NCBI GenBank assembly: GCA_014650015.1
Contig: BMUD01000002.1
Coordinates: forward strand, 186,001-250,000
Reading direction: 5' to 3'
DNA from: Streptomyces griseoloalbus
GTDB lineage: Bacteria; Actinomycetota; Actinomycetes; Streptomycetales; Streptomycetaceae
DNA: 64,000 nt
Shown: piece after piece, positions 41,426 to 49,269 of the stretch
Position numbering within the stretch: position 1 is the stretch's first letter
Layout: each line of letters begins with the position of its first letter
Program-made: the position numbers and the translations under genes
Notes under the pieces: generated by a model
Database searches by the model: none
What the model was told of the DNA's origin: nothing
The model's input: only the letters and a program-made list of their open reading frames with translations

Positions 41426-42475
41426 GTGCCGGAGACGACCCGCCGCACCGAACGCCTCCCCAGGAACCGTTACGGCAACCGTCCGACGATGAAGGACGTG
41501 GCCGCCCGGGCCGGTGTCGGACTCAAGACGGTCTCCCGGGTGGTCAACGGCGAAGCCGGGGTCACGCCGGAGACGGAGCGCCGCGTCCAGGAGGCGATCG
41601 AGGCGCTGGGCTTCCGCCGCAACGACAGTGCCCGGGTGCTGCGCAAGGGCCGCACCGCCAGCATCGGTCTGGTCCTGGAGGATCTCGCGGACCCGTTCTA
41701 CGGGCCGTTGAGCCGGGCGGTCGAGGAGGTGGCCCGCGCACACGGCGCCCTGCTGATCAACGGCTCCAGCGCGGAGGACGCCGACCGCGAGCAGGAGCTG
41801 GTGCTGGCCCTGTGCGCCCGCCGGGTGGACGGACTGGTGGTGATCCCGGCAGGCGACGACCACCGCTACCTGGAGCCGGAGATCAAGGCGGGCGTCGCCA
41901 CCGTCTTCGTGGACCGGCCGGCCGGGCACATCGACGCGGACGTCGTGGTGTCGGACAACCACGGCGGTGCCCGCGACGGTGTCAGCCACCTCATCGCGCA
42001 CGGCCACCGCAGGATCGGCTTCATCGGTGACATGCCCCGCATCCACACCGCGGCCGAGCGGCTGCGCGGCTACCGGACCGCCATGGAGGACGCGGGGATA
42101 CAGGTGGCGGACTCCTGGATGTCGCTGGGGATCACCGACCCGGATCGGGTGCGCCGGGCGGCCGAGGACATGCTCTCCAGCCCGGATCCGGTCACCGCGA
42201 TCTTCACGGGCAACAACCGGGTGACGGTCACCGTGGTCCGTGTGCTCGCCGAACACGCGCGCCCGGTCGCCCTCGTCGGTTTCGACGACATCGAGCTGGC
42301 CGATCTCCTGCAGCCGGGGGTCACCGTCGTCGCCCAGGACGCGGCGACCCTCGGCCGGACCGCCGCCGAGCGTCTGTTCCGTCAACTGGACGGCACTCTG
42401 CTCACTCCGGAGCGCATCGTCATCCCCACCCGACTGATCACCCGGGGCTCCGGCGAGCTGCCCCCGGCGGACTGA
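41426..42475 (+). CDS. LacI family transcriptional regulator
   Basis: A 349-residue repressor. The helix-turn-helix is MKDVAARAGVGLKTVSRVV (about residues 22-40), with the hinge ARVLRKGRTASIGLVL. The periplasmic-binding-type sensor has DPFYGPLSRAVEEVARAHGA, VVIPAGDDHRYL, DRPAGHIDADVV and the C-terminal GFDDIELADLLQPGVTVV. Arg/Asp sugar-binding positions are conserved. GTG 41426 (AGGAC upstream) is preferred; ATG 41381 in frame would add 15 residues. It is divergent from the ROK kinase and probably controls it through the 41332 site. Confidence 0.93.
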   Translation: MPETTRRTERLPRNRYGNRPTMKDVAARAGVGLKTVSRVVNGEAGVTPETERRVQEAIEALGFRRNDSARVLRKGRTASIGLVLEDLADPFYGPLSRAVEEVARAHGALLINGSSAEDADREQELVLALCARRVDGLVVIPAGDDHRYLEPEIKAGVATVFVDRPAGHIDADVVVSDNHGGARDGVSHLIAHGHRRIGFIGDMPRIHTAAERLRGYRTAMEDAGIQVADSWMSLGITDPDRVRRAAEDMLSSPDPVTAIFTGNNRVTVTVVRVLAEHARPVALVGFDDIELADLLQPGVTVVAQDAATLGRTAAERLFRQLDGTLLTPERIVIPTRLITRGSGELPPAD

Positions 42476-42482
42476 GCGGGCG

Positions 42483-43286
42483 ATGCCGGTGGAGGAGGAC
42501 CGCACCCTGCGGGCGCTGGGCCTGGACAAGGCGCCGCGCGAGCATCCGCTGCTGTATCCGGGCGCGTGGCCGCGGGAGTCGGGACTGCTCAACGGGGAGC
42601 GGCTGCTGCCGCTGGACCGCCTGGTGCACGAGGACCGCGTGCCCGTGCTCGCGGTCGGCTCCAACGCCTGTCCCGGTCAACTGCGGCACAAGATGGCCGA
42701 GTCCGGGGTCATCACGCCGGTCCCGATGGTGCGGGCCCGGGTGACCGGCGTCGGCGTCGGCGTCTCGGCGCACGTCAGCCGCATGGGGTACGTGTCGAAC
42801 TCACCCATCAGCGCCCCGCACACGGTGCGGGAGTTGTTCGTCATCTGGCTCGACGCCCGGCAGCTCGCGGTGATCGACGCGAGCGAGGGCGTACCGCGGG
42901 CGAACGGCAACTTCCACCGCGCCTGGCTGCCCGCACCCGACGTGCGGATCGAACTCGCCGACGGCTCCACGCTCCCGGGCGCGTATGTGTACGTCAATCG
43001 CCACGGCGTGCTGCACGACGGCACCGGCGCCCCGCGCGCCCATCCGGGCCAGCGGGCACTGCTCACCGGCCTGCTCGCCGGCTCACCCGGGTTGCGGGAG
43101 CTGTTCGGCGTGTCCCCCGAGGAGTTCTGCGCGCGGGCCCGCGCCGACCGGCGGCTGTGCGCCCGGGGCACGCGGCTGTTCGTCGAGGAGGAGCTGGTGA
43201 CCGCCTGCGGCCTGGAGCGGTATGTGGGGTCTCAGCAGTACGGAAGTCCGGGCACCGGTGCGTCGTTGGCGCCGCCCTTGATGTAG
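42483..43286 (+). CDS. Gamma-glutamylcyclotransferase-like protein
   Basis: A 267-residue protein, 7 bases after lacI. VPVLAVGSNACPGQLRHKM resembles the YGSN loop of the GGCT/AIG2 fold, and DARQLAVIDASEGVPRANGNF supplies the acidic residue region expected for the catalytic Glu/Asp. ELADGSTLPGAYVYVNRHG matches the later beta-strands. GGCT-fold proteins cyclise gamma-glutamyl amines, but substrate is open. The last about 19 residues (SQQYGSPGTGASLAPPLM) are encoded opposite a gene fragment at 43232-43306 and look like a read-through tail, so the original C-terminus was probably near GLERYV. Confidence 0.7.
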   Translation: MPVEEDRTLRALGLDKAPREHPLLYPGAWPRESGLLNGERLLPLDRLVHEDRVPVLAVGSNACPGQLRHKMAESGVITPVPMVRARVTGVGVGVSAHVSRMGYVSNSPISAPHTVRELFVIWLDARQLAVIDASEGVPRANGNFHRAWLPAPDVRIELADGSTLPGAYVYVNRHGVLHDGTGAPRAHPGQRALLTGLLAGSPGLRELFGVSPEEFCARARADRRLCARGTRLFVEEELVTACGLERYVGSQQYGSPGTGASLAPPLM

Positions 43287-43306
43287 ACGTCGCTGACCCA
43301 GACGCC
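43232..43306 (-). pseudogene. Fragment: C-terminus of a secreted SH3-like protein
   Basis: One minus-strand frame reads GVWVSDVYIKGGANDAPVPG then LPYC and a stop. This is the kind of C-terminus seen in secreted SH3-like proteins of Streptomyces. No start or upstream domain remains. It is joined to the N-terminal part of a kinase gene in another frame, and it overlaps the 3' end of the GGCT-like gene on the other strand. The family match is from memory, so confidence is limited. Confidence 0.5.
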
Positions 43307-43324
43307 GCGTTCGCGCTGTCGTCG

Positions 43325-43572
43325 TCGGGGTGGCGCACCCTGGCCGCCGCGCGTGCCTCGCGCCGCATCCGCAGTCCGAGGTCGGCCAGTTCGGTGCCGG
43401 CGGCATCGGTGTAGGCGCGCAGTTCCTTGACCGCCACCTCGCGGCCCAGGACTTCGTCCAGCGCCTTCCACATCACGCCCATTCCGCCGCGCCCGAGCTG
43501 CGCGGTGACCCGGTAGCGGCCGGCCAGCAGGCGACCGGTTCCCTCCGCCTGTCCGTGCTCCCCCGTTGACAC
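43325..43572 (-). pseudogene. Fragment: N-terminus of a Ser/Thr protein kinase
   Basis: From GTG 43572, with GGGACGGGG upstream, the frame reads GTGRLLAGRYRVTAQLGRGG, then MGVMWKALDEVLGREVAVKEL. This is an intact PknB-type glycine-rich loop and the VAIK-equivalent Lys, followed by helix C (LRMRREARAAARVRHPD). After about 80 residues homology stops, before the HRD and DFG motifs, so no active kinase can be made. The frame stays open to 43063 by chance. This is an internal deletion scar. Bases 43573-43618 hold only its leader. Confidence 0.82.
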
Positions 43573-43618
43573 CGTTGCCCCGTCCCTGTGACACCACTGA
43601 CCGTGCGTGGCGTACAGC

Positions 43619-43873
43619 CTAAGGGGCGCGGGTGACGGATCCGGCCGGGGCGTCCGCGCCCTCGGGGTCCTCGGCCTCCCAGCGCAGCAGGTCGCCCGGC
43701 TGGCACTCGAGCACTTCGCAGAGCGCGGCGAGGGTGGTGAAGCGCACCGCCTTGGCGCGGCCGTTCTTGAGCACCGCCAGATTGGCCGGTGTGATCCCGA
43801 CGCGTTCGGCGAGCTCGCCCACGGACATCTTCCGCTTGGCGAGCATCACGTCGATGTCGACGGCGATCGGCAT
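43619..43873 (-). CDS. XRE-family transcriptional regulator (YozG-like)
   Basis: An 84-residue Cro/CI-type DNA-binding protein. The helix-turn-helix is MSVGELAERVGITPANLAVL with KNGRAKAVRFTTLAALCEVL, then ECQPGDLLRW, the hallmark of the short YozG/XRE group that accompanies DUF2975 membrane proteins. ATG 43873 shares a base with the DUF2975 stop (TGATG), so the two are coupled. It probably represses the pair through the inverted repeat at 44401. Confidence 0.93.
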   Translation of the reverse strand: MPIAVDIDVMLAKRKMSVGELAERVGITPANLAVLKNGRAKAVRFTTLAALCEVLECQPGDLLRWEAEDPEGADAPAGSVTRAP

Positions 43874-44370
43874 CAGATCACCTCGGCCAGCTCGGCCTGC
43901 ATCCGCGACGCCTCGACCTCGCGCGCGACGGCCTGCGCCAGCAGCATCCGCAGGACGAGGACGATCAGCGCGATCCCCAGGATCGCCAGGCCGGCCCCGC
44001 CCAGCAGCAGCACGATGCCCGGGGCCACCGCCTCGCCCGGCGCCAGGAGCACGCCGAGCGCGAACACCAGCAGTGCGGCGGCGACGAACGCGCCGATGAC
44101 GATGTGCACGTAGCGGAAGGCGGCGGGGGAGAAGACGGTCCCGCGCCGCGCCATCGTGACCAGCCGCCAGACGCAGACCAGGACGGTCTGGGCGGCCAGC
44201 ACCACGAGGACCACGATGAGGAGCGACGGGGCGCGCAGGGGGGAGTGGTCGGCGTCCAGCCCGTCGAGGTCGCCCGCCAGCAGCGGCACCATCACCACCT
44301 GCACGCCCAGGGAACCCGTCAGCAACGCTACGGTCACGGCGCGCAGCGCGAGCACGGTCAGCTGTCCCAT
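43873..44370 (-). CDS. DUF2975 family membrane protein
   Basis: A 165-residue protein with four membrane helices: LTVLALRAVTVALLTGSLGV, SLLIVVLVVLAAQTVLVCVW, VHIVIGAFVAAALLVFALGV and IVLLLGGAGLAILGIALIVL. The segment MARRGTVFSPAAFRYVHIV is the DUF2975 hallmark. ATG 44370 has GAAGGAGGGG upstream. Coupled to an XRE regulator; the pair is widespread in Gram-positives. The membrane protein may sense a signal and control the regulator, but no mechanism is established that I can cite. Confidence 0.9.
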   Translation of the reverse strand: MGQLTVLALRAVTVALLTGSLGVQVVMVPLLAGDLDGLDADHSPLRAPSLLIVVLVVLAAQTVLVCVWRLVTMARRGTVFSPAAFRYVHIVIGAFVAAALLVFALGVLLAPGEAVAPGIVLLLGGAGLAILGIALIVLVLRMLLAQAVAREVEASRMQAELAEVI

Positions 44371-44400
44371 CGCCCCTCCTTCACCCGAACCACGATGGAA

Positions 44401-44421
44401 ACCTATCGAAATTCGATAGGT
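44401..44421. promoter_or_regulatory. Perfect inverted-repeat operator upstream of DUF2975-XRE
   Basis: Ten-base arms ACCTATCGAA/TTCGATAGGT flank a single central A: 20 of 20 paired positions match. It lies 30 bases before the DUF2975 start codon, over or just after the promoter. Autorepression by the XRE protein is the obvious model. Confidence 0.85.
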
Positions 44422-44447
44422 GAGACAAGCGGGCGGACGCGCCGGGG

Positions 44448-45752
44448 CTACTGCGCGGAGGCCGTCGAATCGCCGCGGCGGGGCGACGCGAAGCCCTGCA
44501 GGTCGGCCCGCGCGAGGCCGGTGAGCCGGGTCACTTCGGCGGTGTCCAGGGCGCCGCAGTCCAGGCCGCGCAGCAGGTATCCGGCGAGGGCCTTGGCGGT
44601 GGCGGGCTCGTCCATGACGTCGCCGCCGGCCCGGCCGACGTACCGGACGAGGCGGGCGGCGGCCTGCTCCAAGCCCTCGCGGTAGAAGGCGAAGACGGCC
44701 GCGTAGCGGGTGGGAAGGTGGCCGGGGTGCATGTCCCAGCCCTGGTAGTAGGCGCGGGCGAGGGCACGGCGGGTGAGGCCGTAGTGCAGGCGCCAGGCGT
44801 CGTGCACCTTCTCGGCCGGACCGACGGGCAGCACGTTGGTGGAGCCGTCCGAGAGGCGTACGCCGGTGCCCGCGGCGGCGACCTGCATGACGGCCTTGGC
44901 GTGGTCGGCGGCCGGGTGGTCGCTCGCCTGGTGCGCGGCGGAGACGCCGAGGCAGGCGCTGTAGTCGAAGGTGCCGTAGTGCAGGCCGGTGGCGCGGCCC
45001 TCGGCGGCCTGGATCATGCGGGCGACGGTGGCGGTGCCGTCGGCGGCGAGGATGGACTGGCTGGTCTCGATCTGGATCTCGAAGCCGATCCGGCCGGGCT
45101 CGAGTCCGCGCGCTTCCTCGAAGGCGTCGAGGAGCCTGGCCAGGGCGGTGACCTGCTCGGGGTAGGTGACCTTGGGCAGGGTCAGAACCAGTCCGCCGGG
45201 CAGACCGCCGGCCTCCAGCAGGCCGGTGAGGAAGATGTCGAGGGTGCGGATGCCCCGGTCGCGGACGGCGGCCTCCATGCACTTCACACGGATGCCCATG
45301 TACGGGGCCGCGGTGCCTTCGGCGTACGCCTCGGCGATCAGCCGTGCGGCGCGGGCCGCGGCCTCGTCCTCCTCGGCGTCGGGGCGGTTTCCGTAACCGT
45401 CCTCGAAGTCGACGCGCAGGTCCTCGACCGGCTCGCGCTCCAGTTTGGCGCGGACGCGGCCGTACACGTCCTCGGCGAGCGCGTCGTCCAGTCCGAGGAC
45501 GGCGGCGAAGGCGGCGGCGTCGGGGGCGTGTTCGTCGAGTGCGGTGAGCGCCCGGTCGCCCCAGACGCGGAGGGTGTCGGCGGTGAAGGCGTCGCCGGGG
45601 ACGTAGACGGTGTGGACGGGCTGGCGGGTGCCGGGGTCTCCGGGATAGCGGCGCTCCAGTTCGGCGTCGACCGGCGCGAGGGAGGCGCTGATCTCCTCAC
45701 TGACGGCGCCCGCGAGACTCGTCGCCACCCGTTCCCGCTGCCCCTGCCCCAT
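44448..45752 (-). CDS. DUF6986 family protein (HpcH/HpaI aldolase/citrate-lyase-like)
   Basis: A 434-residue TIM-barrel protein of the citrate lyase beta/malyl-CoA lyase-like superfamily. Landmarks are VHTVYVPGDAFTADTLRVWG, RVDFEDGYGNRPDAEEDEA (acidic metal-site cluster), IRVKCMEAAVRDRGI, TLPKVTYPEQV, GFEIQIETSQSIL (Glu ligand) and LHYGTFDYSACLG. Such enzymes cleave or form C-C bonds in 2-oxo or CoA-linked acids with Mg2+. ATG 45752 has GAGGAG upstream. A TCAAC/GTTGA inverted repeat precedes it. In other actinobacteria this family is found near purine/allantoin genes, but none is here. Confidence 0.85.
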   Translation of the reverse strand: MGQGQRERVATSLAGAVSEEISASLAPVDAELERRYPGDPGTRQPVHTVYVPGDAFTADTLRVWGDRALTALDEHAPDAAAFAAVLGLDDALAEDVYGRVRAKLEREPVEDLRVDFEDGYGNRPDAEEDEAAARAARLIAEAYAEGTAAPYMGIRVKCMEAAVRDRGIRTLDIFLTGLLEAGGLPGGLVLTLPKVTYPEQVTALARLLDAFEEARGLEPGRIGFEIQIETSQSILAADGTATVARMIQAAEGRATGLHYGTFDYSACLGVSAAHQASDHPAADHAKAVMQVAAAGTGVRLSDGSTNVLPVGPAEKVHDAWRLHYGLTRRALARAYYQGWDMHPGHLPTRYAAVFAFYREGLEQAAARLVRYVGRAGGDVMDEPATAKALAGYLLRGLDCGALDTAEVTRLTGLARADLQGFASPRRGDSTASAQ

Positions 45753-45781
45753 TCCCCGCTCCTCACTTCCGCGATACGGAA

Positions 45782-45796
45782 TCAACAATTCGTTGA
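45782..45796. promoter_or_regulatory. Candidate operator (TCAAC-N5-GTTGA)
   Basis: TCAACAATTCGTTGA has perfect 5-base arms and an A+T centre. It starts 30 bases upstream of the DUF6986 start codon. The binding protein is not in the window; IclR- or GntR-family sites have similar size. Confidence 0.45.
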
Positions 45797-45832
45797 GCTG
45801 AAGTTATCGGGCGCTTCTTGGCCGGTCAACAC

Positions 45833-45897
45833 CCTCGGTGTCCCCGGCCGGGAGGCTCCGGGGACACCGAGGCCCCCGCGACCGGGGTCGCGAGGGC
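45833..45897. terminator. Tandem hairpin terminators after etfBA
   Basis: First stem: 15-base perfect arms CCTCGGTGTCCCCGG/CCGGGGACACCGAGG (45833-45872). Second stem: GCCCCCGCGACC/GGTCGCGAGGGC (45872-45897), one mismatch. On the minus strand the second stem begins 20 bases after the etfA stop. Confidence 0.88.
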
Positions 45898-45916
45898 CTC
45901 GTACGGACGGGGAGGA

Positions 45917-46879
45917 TCAGCCCTTGCGGGTCTTGATCTCCTCGGTCAGCTGCGGGACGACGTCGAACAGGTCGCCGACGATGCCGTAGTCGACCAGCTC
46001 GAAGATCGGGGCCTCGGCGTCCTTGTTGATGGCCACGATGGTCTTCGAGGTCTGCATGCCGGCCCGGTGCTGGATGGCGCCGGAGATGCCGGAGGCGATG
46101 TACAGCTGCGGCGAGACCGACTTGCCGGTCTGGCCGACCTGGTTGGTGTGCGGGTACCAGCCGGCGTCGACGGCGGCACGCGAGGCACCGACGGCCGCGC
46201 CGAGCGAGTCGGCGAGCGCCTCGATGAGTCCGAAGTTCTCCGCGCCGTTGACGCCACGGCCACCGGAGACCACGATCGCGGCCTCGGTCAGCTCCGGACG
46301 ACCCGTCGACTCACGCGGCGTACGGCCGGTGACCTTGGTGCCGGTCGCCTGGTCGGAGAAGGACACGCTCAGGGCCTCGACCGCGCCGGCGGCCGGAGCG
46401 GCCTCCACGGCGGCCGAGTTCGGCTTCACCGTGATGACCGGGGTGCCCTTGGAGACACGGGACTTGGTGGTGTAGGAGGCGGCGAACACCGACTGCGTGG
46501 CCACCGGGCCCTCGTCGCCGGCCTCCAGGTCGACGGCGTCGGTGATGATGCCGGAGCCGAGACGCAGCGCCAGACGGGCGGCGATCTCCTTGCCCTCGGC
46601 GGAGGACGGGACCAGGACGGCGGCCGGGGAGACGGCCTCGTGGGCGGCCTGCAGGGCGTCCACCTTCGGCACGACCAGGTAGTCGGCGTACTCGGCGGCC
46701 TCGTGGGTGAGGACCTTCACGGCGCCGTGCTCGGCCAGCGTGGCGGCGGTGTCCGCGGCGCCGCTGCCCAGCGCGACGGCGACCGGCTCACCGATGCGAC
46801 GGGCCAGCGTCAGCAGCTCCAGAGTGGGCTTGCGGACGGCACCGTCCACGTGGTCGACGTAGACGAGAACTTCAGCCAT
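45917..46879 (-). CDS. etfA: Electron transfer flavoprotein alpha subunit
   Basis: A 320-residue FAD-binding subunit (FixB). The N-terminal domain starts EVLVYVDHVDGAVRKPTLEL. The C-terminal FAD domain shows VVSGGRGVNGAENFGLIEAL, SRAAVDAGWYPHTNQVGQTG and KSVSPQLYIASGISGAIQHR, the diagnostic ETF-alpha signature, then INKDAEAPIFELVDYGIVGD. It accepts electrons from acyl-CoA dehydrogenases and passes them toward the quinone pool via an ETF dehydrogenase, encoded elsewhere. It follows etfB by 61 bases on the same strand and ends in strong terminators. Confidence 0.96.
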   Translation of the reverse strand: MAEVLVYVDHVDGAVRKPTLELLTLARRIGEPVAVALGSGAADTAATLAEHGAVKVLTHEAAEYADYLVVPKVDALQAAHEAVSPAAVLVPSSAEGKEIAARLALRLGSGIITDAVDLEAGDEGPVATQSVFAASYTTKSRVSKGTPVITVKPNSAAVEAAPAAGAVEALSVSFSDQATGTKVTGRTPRESTGRPELTEAAIVVSGGRGVNGAENFGLIEALADSLGAAVGASRAAVDAGWYPHTNQVGQTGKSVSPQLYIASGISGAIQHRAGMQTSKTIVAINKDAEAPIFELVDYGIVGDLFDVVPQLTEEIKTRKG

Positions 46880-46940
46880 GGGACTTCTTCTCTCCTGCTT
46901 GCGAGGTGTGAGGGGCGGGAAGCGAGCCGAGCCTCTCGGC

Positions 46941-47729
46941 TCAGATGAACTTCTGGCTCGCGAGGAACTCGGCGAGCTGCTTGCCGCCCTCGCCCTCGTC
47001 CTTGACGATCGTGCCGGCGGTGCGCGCCGGACGCTCGGCCGCCGTGTCGACCGTGGTGTAGGCGTTCTCCAGACCGACCTCGTCCTCGTCGATGTCGAGG
47101 TCGGACAGGTCCCAGGACTGCACCGGCTTCTTCTTGGCAGCCATGATGCCCTTGAAGGACGGGTAACGCGCCTCACCCGACTGGTCGGTGACCGACACGA
47201 CCGCCGGGAGGGAGGCCTCGAGCTGCTCGGAGGCGGCGTCGCCGTCACGGCGGCCCTTGACCGTGCCGTCCTCGACGGAGACCTCGGACAGCAGGGTCAC
47301 CTGCGGTACGCCCAGACGCTCCGCGAGCAGCGCCGGAACGACGCCCATGGTGCCGTCGGTGGAGGCCATGCCGGAAATGACCAGGTCGTAGCCGGCCTTC
47401 TCGACGGCCTTGGCCAGGACCAGGGAGGTGCCGATCGCGTCGGTGCCGTGCAGGTCGTCGTCCTCGACGTGGATCGCCTTGTCCGCACCCATGGACAGCG
47501 CCTTGCGCAGCGCGTCCTTGGCGTCCTCCGGGCCCACCGTCAGTACGGTGATCTCCACGTCGTCGTCGGAGTTCTCCGAGATCTGCAGCGCCTGCTCGAC
47601 CGCGTACTCGTCCAGCTCGGAGAGCAGACCGTCCACGTCGTCCCGGTCGACGGTCAGGTCATCGGCGAAGTGCCGGTCGCCAGTGGCGTCGGGCACGTAC
47701 TTCACAGTGACAACGATCCTCAAGCTCAC
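46941..47729 (-). CDS. etfB: Electron transfer flavoprotein beta subunit
   Basis: A 262-residue AMP/FAD-binding subunit (FixA). It begins RIVVTVKYVPDATGDRHFAD and has LSELDEYAVEQALQI, VLTVGPEDAKDALRKALSMG and DLVISGMASTDGTMGVVPAL, the nucleotide loop. The C-terminal recognition loop LPAVVSVTDQSGEARYPSFK that docks partner dehydrogenases is present. GTG 47729 has AGGAGAG upstream. With etfA it forms the heterodimeric electron carrier for fatty-acid and amino-acid oxidation. The leader holds a small stable hairpin. Confidence 0.96.
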   Translation of the reverse strand: MSLRIVVTVKYVPDATGDRHFADDLTVDRDDVDGLLSELDEYAVEQALQISENSDDDVEITVLTVGPEDAKDALRKALSMGADKAIHVEDDDLHGTDAIGTSLVLAKAVEKAGYDLVISGMASTDGTMGVVPALLAERLGVPQVTLLSEVSVEDGTVKGRRDGDAASEQLEASLPAVVSVTDQSGEARYPSFKGIMAAKKKPVQSWDLSDLDIDEDEVGLENAYTTVDTAAERPARTAGTIVKDEGEGGKQLAEFLASQKFI

Positions 47730-47759
47730 GCCGGCTCTCCTACTGCATCGTCATTTCTG

Positions 47760-47779
47760 GCTGCCTGCCTCCAGGCAGC
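47760..47779 (-). promoter_or_regulatory. Leader hairpin upstream of etfB
   Basis: GCTGCCTG/CAGGCAGC, 8-base perfect arms with a 4-base loop, ending about 30 bases before the etfB start. Farther up, TACTCGTCAGTA (47837-47848) has TACT/AGTA arms and could be a TetR-type site. Functions are inferred. Confidence 0.45.
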
Positions 47780-47947
47780 ATAGGCGCCTGAAGCAGGCGG
47801 TCCCGGTCGGGGCGACCCGCGCTCCGACCGAAATATTACTCGTCAGTACATCCAGTTCCTGCCCGCTAAGCAAGCGCTTTGAACTGTGACCTTCGCAACG
47901 CAGCGTAACCGGAACTCGACGGGTCCGCGACCAGGCGGGACCCCGGC

Positions 47948-48457
47948 TCAGTCGCGCAGTCCGCTGAAGCGTCCCTGGTGGTAGAGGAGCGGACGACCGT
48001 GACCGGTGGGGTCGCCGAGCAGGACCTCGGCGACCACGATCCGGTGGTCGCCGGCGGGCACCCGCGCCGCCACCTTGCACACCATCCAGGCCGGCACGTC
48101 GTCCAGCACGGGGACGCCCTCGGGCCCCTCCCGCCAGGCGGTGGCCGGGCCGAAGCGGTCGGCGCCGCTGCGCGCGAAGATCGCCGCCAGCTCCTGCTGG
48201 TGCTCCCCGAGCACGTGCACGCCGACGTGGTCACCCGTCGCGATCGCCGGCCAGCTGGAGCTGCCGGTGCCGACCGCGAAGGACAGCATCGGGGGCTCGG
48301 CGGAGACGGAGGCGAGGGAGGTGGCGGTGAAACCGACCGGACCGCCACGGCCGCGCGCGGTGATCACGGCGACGCCCGCCGCGTGCCTGCGGAAGACGGA
48401 GCGCAACAGGTCGGGCGAGGCGAGCCGGGCGGCGCCGGGATCCGAGGTGGCCGTCAT
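47948..48457 (-). CDS. Flavin reductase family protein
   Basis: A 169-residue FMN-binding split-barrel reductase. Landmarks are LLRSVFRRHAAGVAVITARG, GPVGFTATSLASVSAEPPML, FAVGTGSSSWPAI and the C-terminal PLLYHQGRFSGLRD, typical of the flavin:NAD(P)H reductases that feed two-component monooxygenases. ATG 48457 has AAGGACGG 8 bases upstream. No monooxygenase partner is adjacent, so it may serve an enzyme encoded elsewhere. It lies upstream of the etf operon on the same strand, with 218 bases between. Confidence 0.92.
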   Translation of the reverse strand: MTATSDPGAARLASPDLLRSVFRRHAAGVAVITARGRGGPVGFTATSLASVSAEPPMLSFAVGTGSSSWPAIATGDHVGVHVLGEHQQELAAIFARSGADRFGPATAWREGPEGVPVLDDVPAWMVCKVAARVPAGDHRIVVAEVLLGDPTGHGRPLLYHQGRFSGLRD

Positions 48458-48674
48458 GGAACCGTCCTTGTGCGGGAGGTGACGAGCGGGTTCGCGGCTG
48501 CTCACCGGCCCGGTCGGCGCACGCGCACGGCACGCACGGCGGCCGCCGGGTGACCGGGTGCCCGCCGGGGTCGAAGGGGTTCCGAAGGCATGGAGTCAGG
48601 CTGACGACGGGCGGCCCGCACAGTCAAGTCGGTCCCGTGCGGTGGGAGATGCCTCACCACGGTCGTGCCGGCCC

Positions 48675-48980
48675 TCACACGGCCTCCCCGAGTGCGGCGA
48701 TCACATCGGCCTTGCGCGGCTGCCCGGTCGCACGCCGTACGATCCGGCCGGCGGCGTCGAGGACCAGCACCGTCGGGGTCTTCACGATGTCCAGCCGTCG
48801 CACGAGGTCCAGCCGGGCCTCGGCGTCGATCTCCACGTGGGCCACCCCCGGGACCAGTGCGGCCACCTCGCCGAGCACCCGCCGGGTGGCCCGGCAGGGC
48901 GCGCAGAACGCACTGGAGAACTGCACCAGGGTGGCGCGTTCCCCCAGTTCGGCTCCCAGCCCGGCCCACGGTTCCGTCAC
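48675..48980 (-). CDS. Thioredoxin family protein
   Basis: A 101-residue thioredoxin-fold protein. The active site is VQFSSAFCAPCRATRRVLGE (CAPC instead of CGPC). The cis-Pro loop is DIVKTPTVLVLDAAGRIV. GTG 48980 has GGAGGG upstream; GTG 49013 would add 11 residues. CAPC changes the redox potential, and such variants in actinobacteria are often thiol reductases for specific partners. No signal peptide is evident, so it is cytoplasmic. Partner unknown. Confidence 0.86.
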   Translation of the reverse strand: MTEPWAGLGAELGERATLVQFSSAFCAPCRATRRVLGEVAALVPGVAHVEIDAEARLDLVRRLDIVKTPTVLVLDAAGRIVRRATGQPRKADVIAALGEAV

Positions 48981-49190
48981 GTCGAGCCGCCCTCCGTCGT
49001 CCCGGTCCCGCACTCGCCGTCTCCCGTCATGGATTGCGTGTCAACCGCTTCCAGCGTTCCCCGGAACGCGAACATTCCCGGCCGCCCGCACAGAGCCCGG
49101 GGTCCATCGGAGGTGGACGTGACGAGAATCTCGCGGCCCACGGGCACCAGGGCTGGTTCACCGGCCGTTCTTCGGGCACCATCTGCGACA

Positions 49191-49209
49191 AGCCGTAAAA
49201 CCTACGGCT
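49191..49209. other. Inverted repeat upstream of plsC-like gene
   Basis: AGCCGTA/TACGGCT, 7-base perfect arms, 5-base loop. A second repeat CTGGGA/TCCCAG follows at 49222-49241. Both lie between 61 and 29 bases before the acyltransferase start, so they could be operators or leader stems. Confidence 0.5.
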
Positions 49210-49269
49210 GCGTAACTTCGACTGGGAGCCCCCCTTCCCAGGCAGAGAAGGAAGGGTTTCAACCCGCCC

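Noticed and set aside
39563-42475. A 970-codon open frame spanning the repeat arrays and the LacI gene
   Set aside because: Only the last 349 codons show protein-like sequence; the rest is antisense to other genes and repeat DNA.
43063-43572. A full 169-residue kinase gene
   Set aside because: Kinase similarity stops at about residue 80 and the remainder is low-complexity sequence from a frame change.
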